Both the position numbers and the translations under genes were made by a program. A DNA stretch of 64,000 bases. Origin: Paucihalobacter sp036825875. GTDB taxonomy: Bacteria > Bacteroidota > Bacteroidia > Flavobacteriales > Flavobacteriaceae. The notes beneath the pieces were generated by a model. That model saw only the letters and a list, made by a program, of their open reading frames with translations. It ran no database searches and had not been told where the DNA came from. The stretch is from positions 1 to 64,000 of the forward strand of contig NZ_DAISXK010000003.1 of assembly GCF_036825875.1 (NCBI RefSeq), written 5' to 3'. Positions 7,475-16,112 of the stretch are shown here, one piece after another. Positions within the stretch are counted from its first letter, which is position 1; every line of letters starts with the position of its first letter.

Positions 7475-8251
7475 ATGAAACCCATACAAGCCAATATCAA
7501 ACATTTACGCAGTCTTAAAGGTTTTTCGCAAGAACGATTTGCCGACGAGCTGGGCTGGACGCGTTCTATGATAGGTTCTTACGAAGAAGGCCGATCAGAA
7601 CCCCCTATAGACAGATTGGTGGAGTTATCTAACTACTTCAATATTCCCATCGATATTTTGGTAAAAAACGATTTGCGCTTGGCCAAAGACACCTCGTTTA
7701 TAAGTGTGGGCAACAAGCGGGTGTTGTTTCCTATAACGGTGAACGAGCAAAACGAGGATTTGATTGAAATTATTCCTGCGCAAGCCTCGGCCGGTTATTT
7801 ATCGGGTTACGACGATCCTGAGTATATCGAGCAATTACAAAAAATAAAACTACCTTTTTTACCTACCGGTACGCACCGCGCGTTTCCTATTAAAGGCGAC
7901 TCGATGCTGCCGGTAAAAGATGGTGCTTTTGTGGTAGCCAAATTTGTAGAAGACTTTAAAAGCGTTAAAAACGGTCGCACCTATATTGTGCTGACCAAAA
8001 ACGACGGACTGGTCTATAAACGCATTTATAATCAAATTGACAAAAACAATACTTTATTATTGAGCAGCGACAATAAAGCATACCAAGCTTATGAAATTCC
8101 TATTGAAAACGTATTCGAACTTTGGGAATTTACCTGTTGCATCAATACCCAAGAGTACAAAGAAGATGAGCTCAAACTGAGCAGTATTTTAAGTATGTTT
8201 AATGAGTTGAAGGTGGAATTGGAGGCGTTTAAGTTGAAGGTGAATGTTTAG
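7475..8251 (+). CDS. LexA-like XRE/S24 repressor
   Basis: A 258-residue repressor with an N-terminal helix-turn-helix of XRE type (residues about 5-60, IKHLRSLKGFSQERFADELG) and a C-terminal S24 self-cleaving peptidase domain. The catalytic Ser is in GDSMLPVKDG and the general-base Lys in LVYKRIY; an Ala-Gly bond in QASAGYLSG is the likely autocleavage site. Such proteins are inactivated when RecA filaments trigger cleavage, releasing DNA damage genes. It is divergent from dnaE-dinB with a palindrome between the promoters, so it probably represses both itself and that operon. The long leader contains a repeat element. Confidence 0.88.
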   Translation: MKPIQANIKHLRSLKGFSQERFADELGWTRSMIGSYEEGRSEPPIDRLVELSNYFNIPIDILVKNDLRLAKDTSFISVGNKRVLFPITVNEQNEDLIEIIPAQASAGYLSGYDDPEYIEQLQKIKLPFLPTGTHRAFPIKGDSMLPVKDGAFVVAKFVEDFKSVKNGRTYIVLTKNDGLVYKRIYNQIDKNNTLLLSSDNKAYQAYEIPIENVFELWEFTCCINTQEYKEDELKLSSILSMFNELKVELEAFKLKVNV

Positions 8252-8282
8252 TTAGATCAAAAATTAATATTAAACCATCTAT

Positions 8283-8804
8283 ATGAGTAAAGAGTTATCC
8301 ATCCCCGATGAAATTATCGCCAATAAAATATTTTTGGTTAGAAATAAAAAGGTCATGTTAGATAGTGATTTAGCAGATTTATATCAAGTAGAAACCAAAC
8401 GTCTTAATGAGCAAGTAAAAAGAAATATCAATCGTTTTCCTGAAGACTTTATGTTCCAATTAACAAAAGAAGAATGGGCAAACTTGAAGTCGCAAAATGC
8501 GACCTCAAGTTGGGGCGGACGACGAAGTGAACCATTTATGTTTACAGAATATGGTGTTTTAATGCTATCCAGCGTGTTAAACAGCGAAAGAGCCATCGCA
8601 GTAAACATAAGAATCATAAGAGTTTTCACCAAAATAAGAGAAATGCTCAGCGACAATCTTTCTCTCAAATTAGAAATCGAAGCCATAAAACAAAAACTAA
8701 CCAACCACAGCAAGAACATTGAATTGGTGTTTAATTATCTAGATGAACTAATTGATAAAAAGGAAAATCCCACACCAAGGCCTCAAATTGGGTATAAAAA
8801 ATAG
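8283..8804 (+). CDS. ORF6N domain protein
   Basis: The 173-residue product begins with an ORF6N domain (residues about 8-95: IFLVRNKKVMLDSDLADLYQ, then LNEQVKRNINRFPEDFMFQLT and the FTEYGVLMLSSVLNSERA block). ORF6N is a DNA-binding domain shared with phage antirepressors and KilA-N proteins. The C-terminal 60 residues are a charged helical tail that could form a coiled coil. It starts 31 nt after the S24 repressor gene and may be cotranscribed with it; an antirepressor-like link is possible but unproven. Many chromosomal flavobacterial copies exist with no known target. Confidence 0.85.
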   Translation: MSKELSIPDEIIANKIFLVRNKKVMLDSDLADLYQVETKRLNEQVKRNINRFPEDFMFQLTKEEWANLKSQNATSSWGGRRSEPFMFTEYGVLMLSSVLNSERAIAVNIRIIRVFTKIREMLSDNLSLKLEIEAIKQKLTNHSKNIELVFNYLDELIDKKENPTPRPQIGYKK

Positions 8805-8832
8805 ACCTCACAGATTAAAATCCATGAGGTCT
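8803..8832. terminator. Hairpin between convergent genes
   Basis: Inverted repeat agacctca (8803-8810) / tgaggtct (8825-8832) beginning inside the ORF6N stop codon, between that gene and the convergent doxX-like gene. It is probably a bidirectional terminator. The stem sequence matches the repeat at 451-496, in a decayed form. Confidence 0.5.
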
Positions 8833-8855
8833 TAACAGTTTAAAAAATATTCCCG

Positions 8856-9305
8856 CTACAGCGGTTTAATCCACAACAAATGTTTCCATTGATTGCGTTC
8901 TTTTAAAACCAGTACTATATTTACCAGAAACAGGGCACCGGTTTGCAGTAGTTCGGGTACATCATTGGGTTCTAAAAACACATGGAACAGAAAAATATGA
9001 AGCGTAATTGGTAGTAACAGCAAAGCGCCAACAAAGCCTGTTCCTTGTAAAATAAGTAATAGCCCAAATAATAATTCGCAAATACCTAAAACTTCCCAAA
9101 AATAACCGGTTTGCTTGGCACCGCTGATGTATAATATTTTTTGAAGCGTTTCTACTTGATCGGGTGAGGTAAATTGTTGTGCTTTTTCAACCACCTCAAC
9201 CGGTGTTGGCATGGGTTTGGAGAATTTTTGAATGCCGCCGTATATCATAAATCCGCCTAAAAACAGCCTTAAGGCAATAAATGCTATTGATACTATTTTC
9301 CCCAT
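8856..9305 (-). CDS. DoxX family membrane protein
   Basis: A 149-residue inner-membrane protein with about four hydrophobic segments and the DoxX-type opening ALRLFLGGFMIYGGIQKF. DoxX-family proteins are small redox-linked membrane proteins whose role varies, and no specific reaction can be assigned here. It starts 3 nt from the HmuY-like gene stop and follows the TonB receptor on the same strand, so it is probably the last gene of an iron/heme operon. An amphipathic segment (VEVVEKAQQFTSPDQ) separates the first two membrane spans. Confidence 0.75.
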   Translation of the reverse strand: MGKIVSIAFIALRLFLGGFMIYGGIQKFSKPMPTPVEVVEKAQQFTSPDQVETLQKILYISGAKQTGYFWEVLGICELLFGLLLILQGTGFVGALLLLPITLHIFLFHVFLEPNDVPELLQTGALFLVNIVLVLKERNQWKHLLWIKPL

Positions 9306-9308
9306 GTC

Positions 9309-9932
9309 TTAAAAAATTGTGATGTCTTGATTAGGCTGATACACGTAGTTAAATGTATAGTAACGACCTTCATCAACCATAGCGTTTGGATTTTCAGGGG
9401 CATCTTTATAATAACTTAAAATTTCAACTTTAGCATAGCGTCCATCATGAGTTCTAAACACCAGAATTTTACCGGCTATCGGCGTTACCAAAAATAATTG
9501 CTGATTGTACAAATACCAGCCGTTACCACTTCCTGCCGGTATTGCGTAGCCATTGGCAGAATCAGAAACCAACAAATCTGTATCTACTTCGGTAACCGAT
9601 GCCATAGTGCCGTTGGCAATATACGCAGCGGCATTACCGGTTCTTTCGGGTTCGTCGTTGGTGCCTAAAGACTGGCCACCGTTTACAATAATAGTGGTGC
9701 CTCTAAAAGCAATATCCCAATCGGTCTCACTGGTAGTTATAGCACCGGTTTCAAAACTAAATTTTGTAAACGCCCCGGAGATTGGCTGACCTTGTCCACC
9801 ACTCTGTGGCGCATGTAAATTGAGTACGGTTTCTGTTTGTACTTCTAAAAGCACATTGTTATCGTCATCGTTACTACAAGACATAATGCTGATTAAAAAA
9901 ATTGAAAGAAATAAAAATTTAATGGTTTTCAT
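9309..9932 (-). CDS. HmuY-like heme-binding lipoprotein
   Basis: A 207-residue lipoprotein: signal MKTIKFLFLSIFLISIMSC with the lipid-modified Cys at 19, followed by an Asp/Asn-rich linker. The body (TKFSFETGAITTSETDWDIAFRG split across about 57-80, IIVNGG, VFRTHDGRYAKVEILSYY, YYTFNYVYQPN) matches the HmuY family, whose members capture heme at the outer surface and hand it to a TonB-dependent receptor. It lies directly downstream of such a receptor (19 nt after its stop). Heme binding is inferred from the family; iron ligands cannot be assigned by eye. Confidence 0.75.
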   Translation of the reverse strand: MKTIKFLFLSIFLISIMSCSNDDDNNVLLEVQTETVLNLHAPQSGGQGQPISGAFTKFSFETGAITTSETDWDIAFRGTTIIVNGGQSLGTNDEPERTGNAAAYIANGTMASVTEVDTDLLVSDSANGYAIPAGSGNGWYLYNQQLFLVTPIAGKILVFRTHDGRYAKVEILSYYKDAPENPNAMVDEGRYYTFNYVYQPNQDITIF

Positions 9933-9951
9933 AAGATTAGTAATTAAAGGT

Positions 9952-12036
9952 TTATAATTGAAAATTTAACGTTACATAAATAATTCTTCCGGGCACATTC
10001 GGAATGTTCGGTGCATCGGTAAAATTGAAAAGGTTATCAGCACCAATCCCCAGTTTATAATTGTTAAACAGCGTTTTATTAAATGCAAGATTGACCACGG
10101 CATTACCTTCAACAAAAGTGTCGAAGTTATCTAAATAGCCATTCCCGTTAGAATCGAACAGACCGAATTTACTGCGATACACCACTCTCAAATTGGTTGA
10201 CAATTTCCATTGTGGTAAGTTGTAAAACACCTTGAAATTTGCCATGTGTCTGGAACGATTCAGCAATCCGAAATAATCGTTTTCAAAGAGTTGGAATGCG
10301 GGTGACGTCGGACTTTGCCTGGCAAATACCTCGCCATTTCTAAAGGCTGCTTCAGCTTCTTTGTCTTTGGCATACAACAGTTGATAACCACCGCTTATCG
10401 AGAGCTCATTATTAGGTTTCCATGAGGCATTGAATTCCAGACCTTGCGTATAGACTTCAGAAATATTGAAATAGCTAAAGACATTTTGTCCGTTGGTTTT
10501 ATTGGCAATGATTTGTGTATCGATTAAATTGTTAATGTTATTTCTAAAAGCATTCACCTTCAACTTTATAAATGAAGAAAGATCATAATCAAATCCCAGA
10601 TTAAAACTCACCGAACTTTCAGGTTTCAATTCAGAATCAAACTGAGATACCGGAACCAATATATTAGTAATTTGACCTTGATTTTGAAGATTGGCAATCG
10701 CTTCCTCCACGACGTTGTAACCAAGAACAGTATAGCCAACGGTGGTGTTATTAAAATCAAAATACAACTGCCTGAAATCGGGCGCTTTAAAGCCATAACC
10801 CACTGAGCCTTTTATCGCCAATTTATTGTTTACTTCGTATCTGAGGGCGGCCTTCGGACTTAATTGCGATTGGTATTCGTTGTGGCTGTCGTATCTGGCG
10901 CCTACAATTAAATTTAGTTGATCATTCAAATGAGCATCCCATTGCGCATAAATGTACGGCGCATTAAAAACCGGCGTGGTTGAAAAATTCGTGCGGTCTA
11001 AAGTTTCGTGTGTAAGACCGATGCCACCAATAAATTCATTGTTATCATTTAATTTAAAAGTGCTTCGGGCTTCGGGTCTTATCATTAACTGATTAAAAAA
11101 ATTATCGCTAAATCTGTTGCCGGTGTCATCATCTAAAAACTCGTTTGTTTTATAGCGCGTGGTGTAAAATTCAAAAGTGGACTGCCATTTGGAGCTGAAT
11201 TCGTGATTAAATAGTAACAGTCCGTTCCATTCATTAATATCACTTTCACCTCTAAGCGCTTCAGACGCCACAAAGTCCTGATTTTGGGTAAAATATCGCA
11301 AAGACACTTTGGCATTGGTTTTATCGGAAAGCTCATACCCTATTTTGGCACTTAAAGTGTAGTTTTCAAAAGGTTCTACGGTATTAATTGCCGGATTAGT
11401 TCCCAAATTATAACCATCGCTTGAGAATCGGTTTAAAAATCCGCCTACACTTAATTTCTCTTTTTTATGGCTCAAACTTGTGGATAAGTCTGATGTATTA
11501 AAACTGCTTTGCCTATAATTTACTTCGGCATCTAATCCTTCCTTAGGCGTTTCAGTAATAATATTAACCACACCGCCAAGGGCTTCGCTGCCATATAAAC
11601 TGGACGATGCCCCTTTAACCACTTCAATTTACTGGATGTTACCAACAGTGATTCGATTCAGGTCTAAAGTTCCTGCAAGGCGCCCAATAAGTGGTACGCC
11701 GTCGATTAAAATTAAGGTGTATTGCGAATCTAATCCTTGAAGTTGAATGCCCTCGCCGCCCCCAAAATCAGGAACCGTGATTAAGCCGGTTTGTTCAGCC
11801 AAGACATTAGATAGTCTAACAGAATTAATATTCTGAATTTGTTTTTTTGTAATGATTTGGGCCGGTAAAGGCAAAGACGACAACTGCCTTAAGGTGCGTG
11901 TACCCGTTATAAGAACTTCGGAAAGCGACTCTACTTCAAGTGAATCCTTTTCTCTACTCTCTGTTTGCTGTGCCAACGATCTTCCGATGAAAAAAATGAA
12001 AAAAATAAGTGTTAAATTATTTTTATTTAGACTCAT
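9952..12036 (-). pseudogene. TonB-dependent receptor, in-frame stop
   Basis: One reading frame of about 694 codons encodes a full outer-membrane TonB receptor but is broken by a single TAA at 11629-11631. Upstream are the signal peptide, TonB-box region and plug (residues 1-135, ending LNRITVGNIQ). Downstream the frame continues at once with IEVVKGASSSLYGSEALGG, the canonical end of the plug, and then the 22-strand barrel to a terminal aromatic-rich strand (IIYVTLNFQL). No frameshift is needed: one base change, for example CAA to TAA, explains it. Context (HmuY-like, DoxX, Fur-like box) suggests heme or iron uptake. It may be a pseudogene, a polymorphism or a sequencing error. Confidence 0.85.
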
Positions 12037-12053
12037 TCCATTTAAATTTGCCG

Positions 12054-12061
12054 CAAATATA
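12054..12061 (-). promoter_or_regulatory. Candidate -7 box for the receptor operon
   Basis: The minus strand reads TATATTTG, a match to TAnnTTTG, about 18 nt before the receptor ATG. It would lie just downstream of the palindrome at 12064-12086, so a protein bound there would block it. Confidence 0.45.
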
Positions 12062-12063
12062 TA

Positions 12064-12086
12064 TTATTTTAATTTATTCTAAATAA
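12064..12086. promoter_or_regulatory. Candidate Fur-like box
   Basis: A 23-bp imperfect palindrome sits between the divergent receptor and DUF6607-like genes. The right half ATTCTAAATAA is a full match to the half-site I recall for Bacteroidetes Fur (TTATTTAGAAT and complement); the left half TTATTTTAATT matches at 8 of 11 positions. This would place both iron-related units under iron repression. The consensus is from memory. Confidence 0.45.
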
Positions 12087-12128
12087 TAATAACTCTTGAA
12101 AAATTTGTTAAACTTTTAATCTTAAACT

Positions 12129-13037
12129 ATGAAAAAGCTCAGCTTATTGACCTTGGCATTTATATGCAACCTATTGTTATTAAATGCGCAATCTAAAAAA
12201 TCACAAGACATTACAGCCATTAAAAATATGTGTGGCTGCTATGAAGTCAACTTCGATTTTGCCGAAACTTTTAATTACACCAACGGTACGTCTTATGTAC
12301 CTTCAGCAGTAAAACACGACAAAGGATTAGAATGGGTTGAACTTGTCGAAGACTCAAATAACAAGTTAGTATTACAACATTTATTAATTGTTGGTCCACC
12401 AACAAAACAGTCGGTTATCAAGCACTGGAGACAAGACTGGATGTTTGAAAATACCGATTTTTACATGTTTCATGCCGATAATAAATGGCAATTTACTACT
12501 AAGAACCCAAAAGAAGTAAAAGGTCAATGGACGCAAAAGGTATTTCAGGTAGATGATAGTCCGCGTTACGAAGGCTCCGCCACTTGGGTTCATGTAGATG
12601 GGAAAAGTTATTGGGAAAACACTACCGATGCGCCACTTCCCAGACGAGAATATACCAAAAGAAACGATTACAATGTTACCGTAAGAACCAACCGTCATGA
12701 AATTACCCCGTTTGGTTGGGTACACGACCAGGACAATCTAAAAGTAGTTAGAAATGATAACGGTGAAGATTTTACGCTGGCTAAAGAAAAGGGATTCAAC
12801 ACTTACACCAAAGTTGATGATGCCAAATGCAAAGCCGCTCTACAATATTGGGAAGAGAACCAAGACAAGTGGGCGAAAGTAAGAACTAAATGGGACGATG
12901 TTTTTAGCAAAAAAACCGACTTGGTATTACTACCTGAAGTAGATGGGAATCCGCTTCACAGACATTTGTTTAAGGAAGATTTTGAACCTACAAATCAAGC
13001 TATTAATGATATTATTGAAGCTTTCGTAGCCAAGTAA
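12129..13037 (+). CDS. Secreted DUF6607-like protein
   Basis: A 302-residue protein with a Sec signal (MKKLSLLTLAFICNLLLLNA, cleavage near residue 20). The mature part has CGCYEVNFDFAETF, then alternating aromatic beta-rich segments (GLEWVELVEDSNNKLVLQHL, WRQDWMF, GSATWVHVDGKSYWENTTDAPLPRREY). I recognise it as a conserved Bacteroidetes family that I believe is DUF6607, of unknown function. It is divergent from the TonB receptor-HmuY operon with a Fur-like box between, so a role in iron or heme physiology is the best contextual guess. The family name is given with moderate confidence. Confidence 0.65.
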   Translation: MKKLSLLTLAFICNLLLLNAQSKKSQDITAIKNMCGCYEVNFDFAETFNYTNGTSYVPSAVKHDKGLEWVELVEDSNNKLVLQHLLIVGPPTKQSVIKHWRQDWMFENTDFYMFHADNKWQFTTKNPKEVKGQWTQKVFQVDDSPRYEGSATWVHVDGKSYWENTTDAPLPRREYTKRNDYNVTVRTNRHEITPFGWVHDQDNLKVVRNDNGEDFTLAKEKGFNTYTKVDDAKCKAALQYWEENQDKWAKVRTKWDDVFSKKTDLVLLPEVDGNPLHRHLFKEDFEPTNQAINDIIEAFVAK

Positions 13038-13079
13038 CCCTTTAAGATTTTTATTTTAGTTAACCTGACCAAACTCATT

Positions 13080-13112
13080 GCCCAAAAGTTATTTTTTTTA
13101 TAACTTTTGGGC
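13080..13112. terminator. Perfect 13-bp hairpin touching the sdhA start codon
   Basis: gcccaaaagttat (13080-13092) pairs without mismatch with ataacttttgggc (13100-13112) around a loop of seven T. The 3' arm ends at the base just before the sdhA ATG (13113). It may terminate the DUF6607-like transcript and also shape initiation of sdhA. Confidence 0.6.
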
Positions 13113-15029
13113 ATGTTAAATTCCAGAATTCCCGATGGTCCGTTAGCAGACAAATGGACCAACTATAAAAATAAGGCCAAACTCATTAATCCGGCCAATC
13201 GCCGGCGCTATAAGATTATTGTGGTGGGTACCGGTTTGGCGGGCGCTTCATCGGCAGCCAGTTTGGCTGAACTCGGTTTTAATGTAGAGGTGTTTACTTT
13301 TCACGACTCGGCACGACGCGCCCATTCAGTGGCTGCGCAAGGTGGCGTTAATGCCGCCAAAGATTATCAAAACGACGGCGATAGCGTTTGGCGTATGTTT
13401 TACGACACCCTAAAAGGTGGCGATTTCAGAGCACGCGAAGCCAATGTGTACCGCTTGGCTGAATGCAGCATGCAACTTATAGACCAAGCTGTTGCTCAAG
13501 GTGTGCCTTTTGCTAGAGAATACAGTGGCTACTTGAGCAATCGCTCTTTTGGTGGGGTACAAGTTAGTAGGACGTTTTACGCCCGCGGACAAACAGGCCA
13601 GCAACTACTTTTGGGCGCTTATCAGGCCTTGATGCGGCAGAATACCCAGGACAATCTAACCTTACACACGCGGCATGAAATGCTCGACCTAATTACTGTT
13701 GATAATAAAGCAAAAGGTGTTACAGTGCGAAACTTAGATACCGGAGAAATCACTTCGCATGCTTGCGATGCGCTTATTATCGCTTCAGGTGGTTACGGTA
13801 AAATATATTATTTAAGCACGCTCGCTATGAATTGTAATGCTACCGCTATTTGGCGTGCTCATGTTAAAGGTGCTTTTATGGCGGCGCCTAGCTGGACCCA
13901 ATTTCACCCAACATCTTTACCACAATTAGGAGACCATCAAAGTAAACTCACTTTGATGAGCGAATCTTTGCGAAACGACGGTCGTATTTGGGTGCCCAAA
14001 GCTCCTAACGATACGCGCAATCCCAATGACATTCCTGAAGTTGAGCGCGACTACTACTTAGAACGCCGTTATCCAGCTTTCGGAAATTTGGCTCCCAGAG
14101 ACATTTCATCTCGTGCCGCTAAAGAACGCATTGATGCCGGCTGCGGTGTTGGGCCCATGAAAAATGCGGTTTATTTAGATTTTAAACATGCTATCGAAAG
14201 GCATGGAAAAGAAGTGATCAAGCAGCGCTACGACAATTTGTTTAATATGTATCAAAAAATCACAGGCATGGATGCCTACCAACAACCAATGATGATTGCA
14301 CCGGCAGCACATTTTAATATGGGTGGCTTGTGGGTTGATTACAGATTGATGAGTAATTTACATGGATTGTTTGTATTAGGCGAAGCCAATTTCTCAGATC
14401 ATGGTGCCAACCGATTAGGAGCTAACAGCCTGCTTCAAGCCTGCGTTGATGGTTATTTTGTTGCGCCGAGAACTGTGATGGATTTTCTAGCTGAAGAAAC
14501 GCCTGAAGCTCTAAATCCTTCGGAAGTTTGGAAACAAGCAGCAGCAACATCAAAAAAAGACCTGAGTAAAAAGTTGAATAATTTACTCAATATCCGAGGA
14601 ACAACCACAGCAGAAGAATTTCATAAGCAACTTGGACAAATTCTATATATAAAATGTGGTTTGTCGCGAAATGCTAAACAAATGAACGAAGCTAAAACCG
14701 CTATTTTAGACCTTCAGCAGAAATTTTACAAAGATTTATTAGTTCCTGGCACCGAAAAAGAAATCAATTTCGAACTAGAAAAAGCACAACGAGTAGCCGA
14801 TTATTTGGAAATGGCGCTGTTGATTGTGGAAGACGCCATGCAGCGTGAAGAATCTTGTGGCGCTCATTTTAGAGAAGAATTTCAAACCTTAGATGGCGAA
14901 GCACAACGCAACGATGACGATTTTTGCTATGTGAGTACCTGGGAATATTTAGGAAGTAACCAATACCAATTGCATAAAGAACAATTAGAATTTGAGTTTG
15001 TTGAGTTACAAACCAGAAGTTATAAATAG
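13113..15029 (+). CDS. sdhA: Succinate dehydrogenase/fumarate reductase flavoprotein subunit
   Basis: Oxidises succinate to fumarate (or the reverse) with covalent FAD. The 638-residue product has an N-terminal dinucleotide fold (IIVVGTGLAGASSAASLAELG), the FAD-linking His in RRAHSVAAQGG, the active-site block WTQFHPTSLP, RRYPAFGNLAPRDI, and the C-terminal EANFSDHGANRLGANSLLQ. It is somewhat shorter than the about 670-residue flavobacterial SdhA I recall, and the wording is divergent, suggesting a second paralogue. The ATG at 13113 is preferred over a TTG six bases upstream. sdhB follows after 7 nt; no cytochrome b gene precedes it. Confidence 0.92.
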   Translation: MLNSRIPDGPLADKWTNYKNKAKLINPANRRRYKIIVVGTGLAGASSAASLAELGFNVEVFTFHDSARRAHSVAAQGGVNAAKDYQNDGDSVWRMFYDTLKGGDFRAREANVYRLAECSMQLIDQAVAQGVPFAREYSGYLSNRSFGGVQVSRTFYARGQTGQQLLLGAYQALMRQNTQDNLTLHTRHEMLDLITVDNKAKGVTVRNLDTGEITSHACDALIIASGGYGKIYYLSTLAMNCNATAIWRAHVKGAFMAAPSWTQFHPTSLPQLGDHQSKLTLMSESLRNDGRIWVPKAPNDTRNPNDIPEVERDYYLERRYPAFGNLAPRDISSRAAKERIDAGCGVGPMKNAVYLDFKHAIERHGKEVIKQRYDNLFNMYQKITGMDAYQQPMMIAPAAHFNMGGLWVDYRLMSNLHGLFVLGEANFSDHGANRLGANSLLQACVDGYFVAPRTVMDFLAEETPEALNPSEVWKQAAATSKKDLSKKLNNLLNIRGTTTAEEFHKQLGQILYIKCGLSRNAKQMNEAKTAILDLQQKFYKDLLVPGTEKEINFELEKAQRVADYLEMALLIVEDAMQREESCGAHFREEFQTLDGEAQRNDDDFCYVSTWEYLGSNQYQLHKEQLEFEFVELQTRSYK

Positions 15030-15036
15030 AAATAAC

Positions 15037-15768
15037 ATGAAACTAACACTCCATATATGGCGTCAAGAAAGTAATAGCGACAAAGGAGCATTTGAAATCC
15101 ATCAGTTAGACGACCTGTCGCCCGACATGTCTGTTCCTGAAATGCTGGACCACCTCAACATTAAAATTATTAAATCGGGCGGTGATCCCATTGCTTTTGA
15201 AAGTGACTGCCGTGAAGGTATTTGCGGACAGTGTGGTTTTGTAATTAACGGTCATATTCACAGTCCGGAAAGTCACACCACAACCTGTCAAACCCATTTA
15301 CGCAGTTTTAAAGATGGAGAAACACTGTACATTGAACCCTTTCGAGCCAAAGCCTTTCCCATTAAAAAAGATTTGATGATAGACCGATCATCCTTAGATC
15401 GCATTATAGAAAGCGGCGGCTATATTGGCGTGAATACAGGTCAAGCACCCGAAGCCAATAGCACACTTATCAATCATGAGCTAGCTGAACATGCCTTTGA
15501 TGCTGCCGCTTGTATTGGATGCGGCGCTTGTGTTGCTACCTGTAAAAATGCCAGTGCTATGCTGTTTACTTCGGCTAAGGTAAACCACTTATCGATGCTG
15601 CCACAAGGTGTGCCAGAAAGGTCTCAACGGGTTAAAAATATGATTTCACAAATGGATAAAGAAGGTTTTGGCTCTTGTACTTTTACAGGCGCTTGCGAAG
15701 TTGTTTGTCCGCAAGGCATTTCAATAATAAATATTACCAAGACAAATAGACGTTGGTTGTGGAGTTGA
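15037..15768 (+). CDS. sdhB: Succinate dehydrogenase/fumarate reductase iron-sulfur subunit
   Basis: A 243-residue electron-transfer subunit passing electrons from the flavoprotein toward quinone. It has the [2Fe-2S] ligands in DCREGICGQCG plus the later TTTCQ Cys, and two C-terminal cluster motifs: CIGCGACVATC and CTFTGACEVVCPQGI. The ATG at 15037 is chosen because it matches the family N-terminus (MKLTLHIWRQ); an in-frame upstream TTG lies within sdhA. With sdhA it forms the soluble half of complex II. No membrane anchor gene is seen nearby, so it must share an anchor encoded elsewhere or act differently. Confidence 0.92.
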   Translation: MKLTLHIWRQESNSDKGAFEIHQLDDLSPDMSVPEMLDHLNIKIIKSGGDPIAFESDCREGICGQCGFVINGHIHSPESHTTTCQTHLRSFKDGETLYIEPFRAKAFPIKKDLMIDRSSLDRIIESGGYIGVNTGQAPEANSTLINHELAEHAFDAAACIGCGACVATCKNASAMLFTSAKVNHLSMLPQGVPERSQRVKNMISQMDKEGFGSCTFTGACEVVCPQGISIINITKTNRRWLWS

Positions 15769-15872
15769 TCATAATTTATTTTAATGAATACAATTTTAGC
15801 AGAGAATACTTAAAACGCAAACACTTAAGTTGCTACCTCTAAGATAACAGTCCGTGGGCGATATATCGTTTT

Positions 15873-16112
15873 TTAAGATTCTATTTTATTGTGTGTTCCA
15901 TTCTTTTTCCGGTTGTATTGTTTTGGTTTTTGAAATTGAATGGGTTGATCGTTGTTTAATTCTTCTTTAAAATGAACGATTTTATTTTCAACATCCTTTT
16001 TTTGATGTTTTTTAAACTTGCGTTTATCTATTGAAGTCGTTACATAGGCAAAAATATAAACTGCGAGAAAGAGTAAAATAATTCCTGTTATAATATAAAC
16101 ACCGTTTTTCAT
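15873..16112 (-). CDS. Small single-span membrane protein, unknown
   Basis: The 79-residue product has one transmembrane helix (ITGIILLFLAVYIFAYV, residues about 8-25) followed by a strongly basic, Lys-rich cytoplasmic tail. No family is recognised. It has a clean ATG with AT-rich upstream sequence and stands alone between sdhB and the polysaccharide locus. Real but minor gene is my best reading. Confidence 0.4.
   Translation of the reverse strand: MKNGVYIITGIILLFLAVYIFAYVTTSIDKRKFKKHQKKDVENKIVHFKEELNNDQPIQFQKPKQYNRKKNGTHNKIES

Noticed and set aside
7195..7518. Two overlapping ORFs before the S24 repressor
   Set aside because: They run through the palindromic repeat element, have no recognisable content and are explained by the repeat's base composition.
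9952..11622. Separate gene starting at GTG 11622 (MVKGASSS)
   Set aside because: The frame continues from the upstream plug domain through a single TAA, and GTG encodes an ordinary Val of the VVKG motif; it is the same gene, not an independent one.
14992..15036. Upstream extension of sdhB from a TTG
   Set aside because: It overlaps the sdhA 3' end, and the ATG at 15037 gives the standard SdhB N-terminus.
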